Source: Methylophilus rhizosphaerae (GTDB lineage Bacteria > Pseudomonadota > Gammaproteobacteria > Burkholderiales > Methylophilaceae). Taken from it: a stretch of 64,000 bases of DNA. The translations under genes were made by a program, and so were the position numbers. The DNA is taken from positions 65,820 through 129,819 of the forward strand of contig NZ_FNFX01000001.1 in NCBI RefSeq assembly GCF_900100975.1, in the 5' to 3' direction. Every line of letters starts with the position of its first letter. The first letter of the stretch is position 1. Below are positions 47,541-55,834 of this stretch, piece after piece. The notes beneath the pieces were generated by a model. That model was not told the origin of the DNA. It saw only the letters and a list, made by a program, of their open reading frames with translations, and ran no database searches.

Positions 47541-49412
47541 TTAATCAGGATTTGCTTTTTTGTGACCGGCTCCACCATCCCACCAATACGCCAAGGCCCA
47601 CTCTTGCGCCCCATAATACTTGGGCAATACCTGCGGCCGCTTCAATCGATGGTGGTAAATCAGGTAATGATGGGTGAGGTAACGCCAGGGAATCACATAA
47701 TGACCATGCACCAAAACACGATCCAGCGCATGTGCGGCAATTTCCAGTTCATGCTGGCTATCAGCATTGAGCAGCTTCTGGATGAGCGCATCGATTACCG
47801 GCGACTTCACGCCAATGACATTCTCCGAACCAGGCTTATCGGCATCCTTGCTGTTGAAATTACGCCATAGTTCTGCGCCCGGCATCCGGCCTTCCCGCAG
47901 GGCAATGGTCGTATAGTCAAAATCAAAGTTTTTCATCTGGCTGCGCGAAGTGGCAGCATCAGACACCCGTTTCACCACCACAATGCCCAGTTTCGACATA
48001 TTCAGGCAAACCGGGTCCATGTACGGGGTCTGGCCGCGCGTGGCAAAGGTCACTTCGATGACAAAAGGCTCCCCTTTGGCGTTGCGCAATACACCATCAC
48101 GGTTATGCCAGCCGGCTTCAGCCATTAATTCAAGTGCCTTGGTCAGGTTCTTCCTGATGCTGCCCGGCGGTTTGGTATTCGGTTGTTCCAGCATGGGGCC
48201 AAATACTTCGGCGGGCAATTGCTGGCGGTATGGTTCCAGGATTTCCAATTCCTCAGGGCCGGGCAACCCTTTTGCCGCCAGGGGACTGTATGCAAAATAG
48301 CTGTTCACGCGGTTGAATTCACTATCAAAGATTTTCTGGTTCATGAATTCAAAATCCATGGCGTAATTCAATGCCAGCCTGACGCGGGGATCCTGGAATT
48401 TTTCCCGGCGCAAATTGACTATCCAGCCATTCATCGCCACCGGATTCTGGTGTGGCACCAGCTCCTTGAGCAATTCACCTTCGTCAAAACGCTTGCCTAT
48501 ATACTGGCAGCACCAGTAGCGCATTTTATTTTCACTCAGAAAATCAAAATCACCCGCGCGTAACGCGGCTACCATGGTGTCGGTGTCTTTGTAAATACGG
48601 TAAACCACACGTTCAAAGTTATAAGTACCCACTCTTGAAGGCACCTGTGTACCCCAATAATCTGGATTGCGCTTATAAGTAACCGCCTGGCCACTGACTG
48701 CTCTCTCAATCAAATAAGGCCCTGATGCGATTGGCTCCTCCAACCCTATTTTGTTAAATGGCACGTGACTGCCATCTGCTTTTAAACCCCACTTCGGCGA
48801 GAAGACCGGCAGGCTGCCTGCCACAAAGGACAAGTCCCGACCTTTACGCTTGAATTCAAAATGGATGGTCTGGGCATCAAGCACCGTGACAGACTTGATT
48901 TCCGAAAAATACGCTTTAAATCGGGGATTGCCTTTCTTGTTGGTCAGGGTGTCGAATGAATACTTCACTTCTTTGGCTGTCACCGCATCCCCATTAGAAA
49001 ACCTGGCTAAGGGATTGATATGGAAAGTGACGGCACTGAAGTCAGGGGCTAGCTTGATATCATCAGCCAGCAAACCATACTGGGTATTGATTTCATCCAG
49101 GCTGTAGACAGTCAGTGTCTCAAACATTTGCTCTATCAGCCCCGGAGCAGGCTTGCCCTTCAGGCTGAATGGGTTGAGTTTATCAAAGCCGCTGTTCTGG
49201 CTGATGACTGCAAAACGGATTTGCCCGGCTTTTGGCGCATCGGGATTGGCATAATCAAAATGCTTGAAATCTGCCGGATATTTGGGCTCACCGAATTGTG
49301 CCACCGCGTGTGCAGCCAAACTATTGCTGGATGGCATCCAAAGCATTATGGATAACGCCACCAACGACACCCATTTGGAATAAGTTTTTTTATTACGGAT
49401 ATTCATAAACAT
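47541..49412 (-). CDS. yejA: Extracellular solute-binding protein of a Yej-type ABC importer
   Basis: A 623-residue periplasmic SBP (family 5) with signal peptide (about 1-33, LVALSIMLWMPSSNSLAAHA). The mature start AVAQFGEPKYPADFKHFDYANPDAPK is typical of YejA. E. coli YejABEF imports microcin C and oligopeptide-like compounds. Here, with a sigma-54 promoter and sulfur genes around, the natural ligand may be a sulfur-containing molecule. It begins 3 bp after yejF. Two Met codons (49412, 49406) are possible starts. Confidence 0.88.
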   Translation of the reverse strand: MFMNIRNKKTYSKWVSLVALSIMLWMPSSNSLAAHAVAQFGEPKYPADFKHFDYANPDAPKAGQIRFAVISQNSGFDKLNPFSLKGKPAPGLIEQMFETLTVYSLDEINTQYGLLADDIKLAPDFSAVTFHINPLARFSNGDAVTAKEVKYSFDTLTNKKGNPRFKAYFSEIKSVTVLDAQTIHFEFKRKGRDLSFVAGSLPVFSPKWGLKADGSHVPFNKIGLEEPIASGPYLIERAVSGQAVTYKRNPDYWGTQVPSRVGTYNFERVVYRIYKDTDTMVAALRAGDFDFLSENKMRYWCCQYIGKRFDEGELLKELVPHQNPVAMNGWIVNLRREKFQDPRVRLALNYAMDFEFMNQKIFDSEFNRVNSYFAYSPLAAKGLPGPEELEILEPYRQQLPAEVFGPMLEQPNTKPPGSIRKNLTKALELMAEAGWHNRDGVLRNAKGEPFVIEVTFATRGQTPYMDPVCLNMSKLGIVVVKRVSDAATSRSQMKNFDFDYTTIALREGRMPGAELWRNFNSKDADKPGSENVIGVKSPVIDALIQKLLNADSQHELEIAAHALDRVLVHGHYVIPWRYLTHHYLIYHHRLKRPQVLPKYYGAQEWALAYWWDGGAGHKKANPD

Positions 49413-49415
49413 TCA

Positions 49416-51017
49416 CTAGAGAGAGGCTTGTACCAGGGATTTTGTATATGGATGGCGTGGTGCCTGTATGACTTGCTCGGTATCACCCGACTCGATGATC
49501 TCGCCGTCTTTAAGTACGTAAACACGATGCGCCAGCGCCTGGATGACGGTCAAGTCATGGCTGATCAACAGGTAGCTCATACCGAATTTCTTCTGTAATG
49601 ACACCAGCAACTCCAGCACCTGTTTCTGAATGGAGACATCCAGCGCAGAAGTCGGCTCATCCAGGACCACTACCTGTGGCGAGAGCACGAAGGCACGTGC
49701 AATGGCGATACGCTGCCGCTGCCCACCCGAGAACTCATGCGGATAGGAATCCAGCACCTGGGCGCTCAGGCCCACTTCGGAGAGCACCTGCACCATCCGC
49801 TCATAACGCTGTTCAGGTGTCAGCTCAGGAAAATGCAGTTCCAGGCCTTCGCCCACAATCTGGCGGATGGTCTGCCGGGGGGAAAGTGAACCGAACGGAT
49901 CCTGGAACACCACCTGCAACCTGGCCCTCACCTCACGCTGTAATCTCGCACTCAGGCTATAGAGTGGCGCGCCTGCAATTTCAATGTCACCTGATTTAAC
50001 CTTGATCAGGTTTAACACCGCCTGTGCCAGCGTCGATTTGCCGGAACCCGACTCTCCTACGATGCCCACTGTTTCTCCCTCTCGCAAAGTGATATCAACA
50101 CCGTGCAGGGCCGTGAATGTCTGGGCGTGGAACAAGCCACGCCAGCCTTTCCTGGGCAAAGGGTATTCCACCCTGATCTGCCTGGCTTCAAGCAGGGTTT
50201 TGGCATCCCCCGCCACCGGCAGTACGTTGCGTACCGGGACGCTGTTGATCAGCTTGAGGGTGTAAGGATGTGCAGGCTGTTCAAAAATCGCCTTGGTTTC
50301 ACCGGTTTCCACCAGCCTGCCCCGCTCCATCACGGCGACCCGGTGGGCAAATTTACGCACCAGGTTGAGGTCATGCGTAATCAGCAGGATAGCCATGGCA
50401 TGCTCGCCATTTTCACGTACTTCCTCTTCCTGGATATCAATCAGCAATTTAACGATACGTGCCCGTATGGTTAAATCAAGTGCGGTTGTCGGTTCATCCG
50501 CAATCAGTAACTTGGGTTTGCATGACAGGGCCATCGCGATCATGGCGCGCTGGCGCTGGCCGCCCGAGAGCTGGTGCGGGTAGCTGTTGATGTTTTTCTC
50601 CGGCTGGCGGATACCGGTGCGTGTCAGCAATTCCAGGGCTTTCTGTTTTGCCTGGGCACGGGTGAGTGCCTGGTGCGCAATCAGCGTTTCAACGATTTGC
50701 TCACCGATCGTAAACAGCGGGTTCAGCGCAGTCATGGGCTCCTGGAAGATCATGGCGATGTCAGCACCACGCACACGCTGGATCTCACGCGCTGATTTCT
50801 GCAGCAGGTCTTCGCCCCTGAATATGATCCTGCCACCCAGTTCGGCGGCTTCCACCAGCTTGAGGATGGATAATGCAGTGACCGTTTTGCCTGAGCCCGA
50901 TTCCCCTACCAGTGCCAGCCTTTCCCCGCTGTTAATATGCAGGTTAAGTTGTTCGACAACGGTTTTCTTCTCAAACCTGGCTGAGAAATCTTCAATGGAT
51001 AATAATGGCTGTGTCAT
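49416..51017 (-). CDS. yejF: Double ATP-binding subunit of the Yej-type importer
   Basis: A 533-residue protein with two fused ABC ATPase domains. The first has Walker A VGESGSGKTVTALS and signature LSGGQRQRAMIAMAL. The second has VGESGSGKSTLAQA and FSGGQRQRIAIARAF, with Walker B VVVLDEPTSALD. An Opp/Dpp C-terminal extension follows the first domain (AHPYTLKLINSVP). Its ATG overlaps the yejE stop by one base (TAATG). Confidence 0.92.
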   Translation of the reverse strand: MTQPLLSIEDFSARFEKKTVVEQLNLHINSGERLALVGESGSGKTVTALSILKLVEAAELGGRIIFRGEDLLQKSAREIQRVRGADIAMIFQEPMTALNPLFTIGEQIVETLIAHQALTRAQAKQKALELLTRTGIRQPEKNINSYPHQLSGGQRQRAMIAMALSCKPKLLIADEPTTALDLTIRARIVKLLIDIQEEEVRENGEHAMAILLITHDLNLVRKFAHRVAVMERGRLVETGETKAIFEQPAHPYTLKLINSVPVRNVLPVAGDAKTLLEARQIRVEYPLPRKGWRGLFHAQTFTALHGVDITLREGETVGIVGESGSGKSTLAQAVLNLIKVKSGDIEIAGAPLYSLSARLQREVRARLQVVFQDPFGSLSPRQTIRQIVGEGLELHFPELTPEQRYERMVQVLSEVGLSAQVLDSYPHEFSGGQRQRIAIARAFVLSPQVVVLDEPTSALDVSIQKQVLELLVSLQKKFGMSYLLISHDLTVIQALAHRVYVLKDGEIIESGDTEQVIQAPRHPYTKSLVQASL

Positions 51018-52078
51018 TACAAAGTACCGCCTTGTCGGGCATCAGAAATCCGGGTATCCAGCGCGTTACGCAAGGCTTCCCCGGTAAAAGTCAGCAATAG
51101 CAGGGTCAGCACCAGTACGCTGAATGCCGAGACTGCGATCCACCATGCATCCAGGTTCTCCTTACCCTGCAATAGCAGCTGGCCCAGGCTGGGCGCAGGT
51201 GCAGTCACGCCCAGACCCAGGAAATCCAGGCTGGCCAGTGCCATGATGGCGGCACTCATGCGGAAAGGTAAAAAGGTGATGACAGGCGTCAAACTGTTGG
51301 GCAGGATATGCCGCCAGATGATCTGGAAATTAGACAGGCCCAGCGCCCGGGCGGATTTGACATACTCAAGCTGGCGGTTGCGCAAAAACTCTGCGCGTAC
51401 ATAATCGGATAATGTGATCCAGCCGAACAATGACAGCAGGCCGAACAGCAGCAACAGGCTGTGGTCAAAAATAGAGGCAAAAATAATCAGCAGGTAGAGT
51501 TCCGGCATGGAGCCCCAGATATCGATTAAGCGTTGCGTAACCAGGTCGACCTTGCCGGCGAAATATCCCTGTATGGCACCAAAAAATATCCCCAGTATCA
51601 CCCCCACCGCAGTCAGGCCAAGTGCGAATGTGACTGAGACCCTAAAACCGTAAAGCAGGCGCGCCAGGATATCGTAACCAGCGATATCGGTACCCAGCAG
51701 GTTTTCATCGTCAGGCTTGCCCGGGTAATGTTCCGCAGTCGAAAAATAATTCAGCGTATCGTAGTAATAAGGGTTAAGCGGATAGATGGCGAAGTTGTCC
51801 TGCCTGGACAGTTGCGCCTTGATGAAGGGGTCATGATAGTCGGCCTGTATCGGCAGGTTGCCACCAAAGACAGACTCGGGGTAATCATGCAGCAAGGGGA
51901 AATACCATTGCTGTTCGTAACGCACGATTAATGGCTTATCATTTGAGATCACCTCACCTGCCAGGCTGATCACATACAGCAATACAAATACAATCAGGCT
52001 CCAGTAACCCAGGCGGTTGCGCTTGAAGCGTTGCCAGTTACGGCGGGCAGGAGAAAGATGGGGAATGACCTGGCTCAC
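51017..52078 (-). CDS. yejE: Permease subunit YejE
   Basis: A 353-residue inner-membrane permease with six segments and the binding-protein-dependent transport loop (YVKSARALGLSNFQIIWRHILPNSLTPVI). I chose the GTG at 52076-52078, one base after the yejB stop, because AGGAG precedes it by seven bases. The product then begins MSQVIPHLSPARRNWQRFKRN, like E. coli YejE. An in-frame ATG six codons upstream would overlap yejB. Confidence 0.9.
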   Translation of the reverse strand: MSQVIPHLSPARRNWQRFKRNRLGYWSLIVFVLLYVISLAGEVISNDKPLIVRYEQQWYFPLLHDYPESVFGGNLPIQADYHDPFIKAQLSRQDNFAIYPLNPYYYDTLNYFSTAEHYPGKPDDENLLGTDIAGYDILARLLYGFRVSVTFALGLTAVGVILGIFFGAIQGYFAGKVDLVTQRLIDIWGSMPELYLLIIFASIFDHSLLLLFGLLSLFGWITLSDYVRAEFLRNRQLEYVKSARALGLSNFQIIWRHILPNSLTPVITFLPFRMSAAIMALASLDFLGLGVTAPAPSLGQLLLQGKENLDAWWIAVSAFSVLVLTLLLLTFTGEALRNALDTRISDARQGGTL

Positions 52079-52079
52079 T

Positions 52080-53141
52080 TTATGACTCCTGCGCATCGAA
52101 CTTGATTCTTGGATCGACCAGCACATAAGCAAAATCGCCCAGCAGCTTGATCAGCAAACCGATTAACGTAAACAGGTACAGTGTTCCCAGCACCACCGGG
52201 TAATCACGGCTATTGATAGACTCAAAGGAAAGCAACCCCAGGCCATCCAGTGAAAACAGGGTCTCTATCAACAGGCTGCCGGTAAAAAAAGCCATGATGA
52301 AAGTCGCAGGAAAACCGGTAATCAGCGGCAACAAGGCATTGCGGAAGACATGCTTCCAGAGCACCTGCCGTTCGGATAACCCTTTGGCTCGTGCGGTCAA
52401 TACATATTGCCGGCGGATCTCCTCCAGGAAAGTATTTTTTGTGAGCAGTGTTTTAAAGGCAAAGGTACTGACCACCGAAGCAGTCACAGGCAAGGTGATA
52501 TGCCACAAATAGTCTGTCACTTTGGCCAGAGGGCTTAATTCGGCCCAGTTATCAGAGGTCAGTCCGCGCAAGGGAAAAATATCCCAGAACGACCCGCCGC
52601 CAAACAATACAATCAGCAGCACCCCCAATACAAAGCCGGGAATGGCATACCCCACCAGCACTACCAGGCTGGTCACAAAATCGAACGTGGTGCCTGCCCT
52701 CACCGCTTTGGCGACTCCTAGTGGCACGGCAATCAGGTAAGTCAGCGTGAATGTCCAGAAGCCCAGTGCAATCGATACGCCGAGCTTGTCTTTAATCAGG
52801 GATAAAACGCTTTGGTTACGGAAATAACTTTCCCCGAGGTCGAAACGGGCGTACTGCACAATCATTTGCCAATACCGCTCCAATATAGGCTTGTCAAAGC
52901 CATATAACTCAGTGAGCTGTTCCACCTGCTGTGTATCTATGCCCTGCCTGCCGCTATAACTCCACCCGCCGGAACCGGAAGAACCATCGGTACCGGAACG
53001 TGCATCTTGCGCATCCAACTGTGCAATGGCGCTATCCACCGGCCCACCGGGAACAAATTGGGTCACCAGGAAAGTTAAGGTCATCACCCCGATCAGGGTG
53101 GGAATCATGATAAGCAAGCGCTTCAGCAGGTAGTGCCACAT
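52080..53141 (-). CDS. yejB: Permease subunit YejB
   Basis: A 353-residue permease of the Opp/Dpp type. MWHYLLKRLLIMIPTLIGVMTLTFLVTQFVPGGPVD is the classic N-terminus. A periplasmic insert rich in Gly/Ser (GTDGSSGSGGWSYSGRQG) follows, as in YejB, and then the permease loop (RQYVLTARAKGLSERQVLWKHVFRNALLPLI). It is first in yejB-yejE-yejF-yejA-nitroreductase behind a sigma-54-type element. Confidence 0.92.
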   Translation of the reverse strand: MWHYLLKRLLIMIPTLIGVMTLTFLVTQFVPGGPVDSAIAQLDAQDARSGTDGSSGSGGWSYSGRQGIDTQQVEQLTELYGFDKPILERYWQMIVQYARFDLGESYFRNQSVLSLIKDKLGVSIALGFWTFTLTYLIAVPLGVAKAVRAGTTFDFVTSLVVLVGYAIPGFVLGVLLIVLFGGGSFWDIFPLRGLTSDNWAELSPLAKVTDYLWHITLPVTASVVSTFAFKTLLTKNTFLEEIRRQYVLTARAKGLSERQVLWKHVFRNALLPLITGFPATFIMAFFTGSLLIETLFSLDGLGLLSFESINSRDYPVVLGTLYLFTLIGLLIKLLGDFAYVLVDPRIKFDAQES

Positions 53142-53189
53142 ATTCTTTTGTTTTGTAATGTTGTTAAGTCATTAATGCTGGCGTAATAC

Positions 53190-53205
53190 TGCAGATTCCG
53201 TACCA
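53190..53205 (-). promoter_or_regulatory. Sigma-54-type -24/-12 promoter of the yej operon
   Basis: The minus strand reads TGGTACGGAATCTGCA, differing from TGGCACG-N4-TTGCA at two defined positions but with GG and GC correctly spaced. The predicted leader is about 38 bases. This is the weakest of the four sites by sequence, yet its position matches the others. Confidence 0.65.
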
Positions 53206-53324
53206 ACTATGAAAGCGCACTATTTTTAATGTAAAAAATAAATTTAATTGATGAATATCAATGACTTAAAAAAACATATTAGTTCTTTACCTAAACAGCA
53301 GGATAGAGAGATGTGATGCAGGAA

Positions 53325-53350
53325 CAACAGCGGCATGCAACCGCTGTTGC
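53325..53350. promoter_or_regulatory. Inverted repeat CAACAGCGG/CCGCTGTTG: enhancer site or terminator
   Basis: A perfect 9-bp inverted repeat with a 7-base loop (53325-53333 and 53341-53349) lies 12 bp after the cytochrome b561 stop. No T run follows, so it is a poor terminator. It lies about 134-159 bp upstream of the yej -12 element and contains TGTTGC, like the possible enhancer sites of the other units. Confidence 0.5.
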
Positions 53351-53361
53351 AGGAAGGACAT

Positions 53362-53901
53362 TTAATACGGAGCGGTGAACCAGATACGGCGGATCAGGCC
53401 ATCTTTTTGTACAAACTGGTGCCAGAAGAAAGCTGCCAGGTGCAACCCCAGCAGTGCAGCCAGCAGGTAGGCAGTGACCCCATGCCAGCCCATGATCTGA
53501 TGCGCGAGCGCCTTATTCACCGTGAACAGCGGCTCCCAATGGAATACAAATAGATTGAAGCCATGGTTGAATGCGCTGGCCAGCAACCCAATGCCGGGCA
53601 CCACCAGGATCAGCGCATAAATAAAAATATGGGCGTAATGCGCCAGCCGCACTTGCAGGCGGCTGCCCGGCACATGTTCCGGCACCGCATGGCTAAGCCG
53701 CCAATAAATCCTGAACAGTACCAATGCAAACACAATCAGCCCGAAGGATTTGTGAAGGTTGTATATCACTTTGCGTAAGGGGGTCTTGGGCAAGTCGGGC
53801 ATGAAAAATCCCACCACTAAAAGACCGGTAATCAGGATGGCCAGCAGCCAGTGTAAAAGAATGGCGGTGTTGTTGTAGCGTTTTGGTTTGGCAGTGCTCA
53901 T
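53362..53901 (-). CDS. Cytochrome b561 family protein
   Basis: A 179-residue di-haem-type membrane protein with four helices. Helix histidines appear in YNNTAILLHWLLAIL, YNLHKSFGLIVFALVLFRIYWRL, LAHYAHIFIYALILVVPGIGLL and AALLGLHLAAFFWHQFV. It should pass electrons between quinol and a periplasmic partner. It begins 9 bp from the DszA-like stop and is the last gene of the large sigma-54 operon. GAGGATACTT precedes the ATG. A link to flavin or sulfur oxidation is not established. Confidence 0.88.
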   Translation of the reverse strand: MSTAKPKRYNNTAILLHWLLAILITGLLVVGFFMPDLPKTPLRKVIYNLHKSFGLIVFALVLFRIYWRLSHAVPEHVPGSRLQVRLAHYAHIFIYALILVVPGIGLLASAFNHGFNLFVFHWEPLFTVNKALAHQIMGWHGVTAYLLAALLGLHLAAFFWHQFVQKDGLIRRIWFTAPY

Positions 53902-53909
53902 AAGTATCC

Positions 53910-55235
53910 TCATTTCGAATTAGGATTAGCCGGATGCCTGAGGCCCAGGTTATCCCGGTAAGTGCCTGGTACATACTCTTTGCGGAAAATGCCCCTGCGC
54001 TGCAACTCAGGCACCACCAGGCGCGTAAAGTCCTCAAAGCCTTGCGGCAGTAATGGCGGCACGACATTAAATCCGTCTGCACCTTTCTCGACAAACCACT
54101 CTTCGATCAGGTCAGCGACTGTTTTCACAGAACCGATCGCCTGCAAGTGTCCCCGCGCAACCCTGAACTTCAGCACCAGTTGGCGGATGGTCAGGTTCTC
54201 GCGGCGTGCCAGTTCCAGTTGTTGCAGGAACCGGCCTTTACCATTCTCGCTGGGCTGGTAAGGCAGATCGGGCAAAGGTTCATCCAGTGGGTACTGGCTT
54301 AAATCGTAGCCACCGAATTCGATATGGCTGAAATCAACTGCGGCTTGCAGCTCGCCAAACTTGTCCTGCGCCTCCTGGTCGGATTCGCCAACCACGACGG
54401 ATAATCCCGGGGAGATTTTCAGTTGATCCGGGTCGCGTCCATATTTGGCCATACGCCCTTTCACATCGGCATAATATTCCTGTGCCACCTTGAGCGACGT
54501 CGCGGAGCAATATGTCATTTCCGCATGCTGGGCCGCGAATTCGCGGCCAGTGTCAGAGTTGCCGGCCTGGACAAATACCGGATAGCCTTGCAATGGCCGC
54601 GGAAAATCCAGCAGGCCTTCAGATCGATAATACTTGCCCTTGAAATTCACCGGGTGGGCACTGCCGGCATCGAAATAAGCCCCGGTCTTTTGATCGGGGT
54701 GATCAAAAGCATCGTCATCCCAGCTATCCCATAAGGCTTTACTGGCTGCCAGGAACTCGGCTGCCCTGGCATAGCGTTCTTCATGGCCCCTGTCCCTGGC
54801 CAGGCCAAAATTAGCCGCGGTTGCCTCGCTGAATGAAGAGACAATATTCCAGCCTGCCCTGCCGCCACTTAAATGATCCAGCGAAGTGAATGCACGGGCG
54901 ATATTGTAGGGATCAGAGAAATTGATATTGACTGTGGCTACCAGCCCGATATGCCGGGTATTCGCTGCAATGGCAGAAAGCAGCGTCAAAGGCTCAAACT
55001 GGTAACTTAAGCCGCTGCGGCCCGTCTGTGGCGTCACTTGTGCGGAGCGGCCGATAAAATCTGCCAGAAAGAAAGTATGGAACCTGGCCTCTTCAGCCAG
55101 TTTGGCAGCCCTCAGCCACCAGCCAAAGTTCGGCCGGCCATCATCTTTCGAACTGGGATGGCGCCAGCCGGCAGGATGATGGCCAAAACGTTGAAAAAAG
55201 ACATTAAGAATAAGCTGGCGGGATGTGCTTGCCAT
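53910..55235 (-). CDS. DszA/NtaA/SnaA-family flavin monooxygenase (copy 2)
   Basis: A 441-residue luciferase-like monooxygenase of the NtaA/SnaA/DszA family, whose members oxidise dibenzothiophene sulfone, nitrilotriacetate and similar compounds with FMNH2. Motifs are LDHLSGGRAGWNIVSSFSEATAANFG, SWDDDAFDHPD, FPRPLQGYPVFVQAGNSDTGREFAAQHAE and the C-terminal GADGFNVVPPLLPQGFEDFTRLVVPELQRRG. It is a close paralogue of the gene at 55835-57190, and the two flank a small kinase-like gene. The substrate is unknown. Confidence 0.88.
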   Translation of the reverse strand: MASTSRQLILNVFFQRFGHHPAGWRHPSSKDDGRPNFGWWLRAAKLAEEARFHTFFLADFIGRSAQVTPQTGRSGLSYQFEPLTLLSAIAANTRHIGLVATVNINFSDPYNIARAFTSLDHLSGGRAGWNIVSSFSEATAANFGLARDRGHEERYARAAEFLAASKALWDSWDDDAFDHPDQKTGAYFDAGSAHPVNFKGKYYRSEGLLDFPRPLQGYPVFVQAGNSDTGREFAAQHAEMTYCSATSLKVAQEYYADVKGRMAKYGRDPDQLKISPGLSVVVGESDQEAQDKFGELQAAVDFSHIEFGGYDLSQYPLDEPLPDLPYQPSENGKGRFLQQLELARRENLTIRQLVLKFRVARGHLQAIGSVKTVADLIEEWFVEKGADGFNVVPPLLPQGFEDFTRLVVPELQRRGIFRKEYVPGTYRDNLGLRHPANPNSK

Positions 55236-55254
55236 GATTTGTGATCCTGTTCAA

Positions 55255-55797
55255 TTAAATTTTGCCACTGAGGGTGGTTTGTTGTTGGGCTGCGGGGGAT
55301 ATCACACCCATGATGTGTACGATACGCTCTGCAATGGTGAAGTCTTTTTCTAGGCGCAATATGCGGCATGATCGCTGCGCAAGCCATGCATTATGTTTTG
55401 CCAGGCTGCGGCCTTCTGCCACACCTTCGTCATATTGGGAAGCCCATGCCAGGAATGCCGGGTCAACAGTGCCGTACCGGGCCAGTTCGCGTTGGCGGAG
55501 CCGCTCCAGGCGTATACTGGCCGGCAGGTATAAAAACACAATCAGATCGAATGCATTTTCAATATCTGCGCCCCAGCCCACCAGTGACCCCGAAACCACT
55601 ACATTTTCTTCCGCTTGAATATCTGTGTTAAGCAAAGCCGACCTGTCCGCAATCGGCCGCTTCTGTTTGTAAGGTGGATGTGTCGGTAACCAGTAGTAAT
55701 GATCGCTATCTAGGTGCTTGAGGGAAAGCGTTCGCGCAAGCGAATGCCCGAGAGTAGTCGTACCACTCCCGGAAGCACCTGTAATATGTATTCTCAT
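55255..55797 (-). CDS. P-loop kinase-like protein (adenylate-kinase type)
   Basis: A 180-residue P-loop protein. Walker A is HITGASGSGTTTLGHSL (residues 4-20), followed by HLDSDHYYWLPT, an acidic acceptor-binding region, and a lid-like stretch (SIRLERLRQRELARYG). It resembles the AAA_17/AAA_18 adenylate-kinase-like proteins of unknown substrate. It sits between two DszA-like paralogues in the same direction (19 and 37 bp gaps), so it should be cotranscribed. A role in the pathway cannot be assigned. Confidence 0.8.
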   Translation of the reverse strand: MRIHITGASGSGTTTLGHSLARTLSLKHLDSDHYYWLPTHPPYKQKRPIADRSALLNTDIQAEENVVVSGSLVGWGADIENAFDLIVFLYLPASIRLERLRQRELARYGTVDPAFLAWASQYDEGVAEGRSLAKHNAWLAQRSCRILRLEKDFTIAERIVHIMGVISPAAQQQTTLSGKI

Positions 55798-55834
55798 GAT
55801 GCTGGACGCCAGGGATGAGCGGGGACACAGCGGA

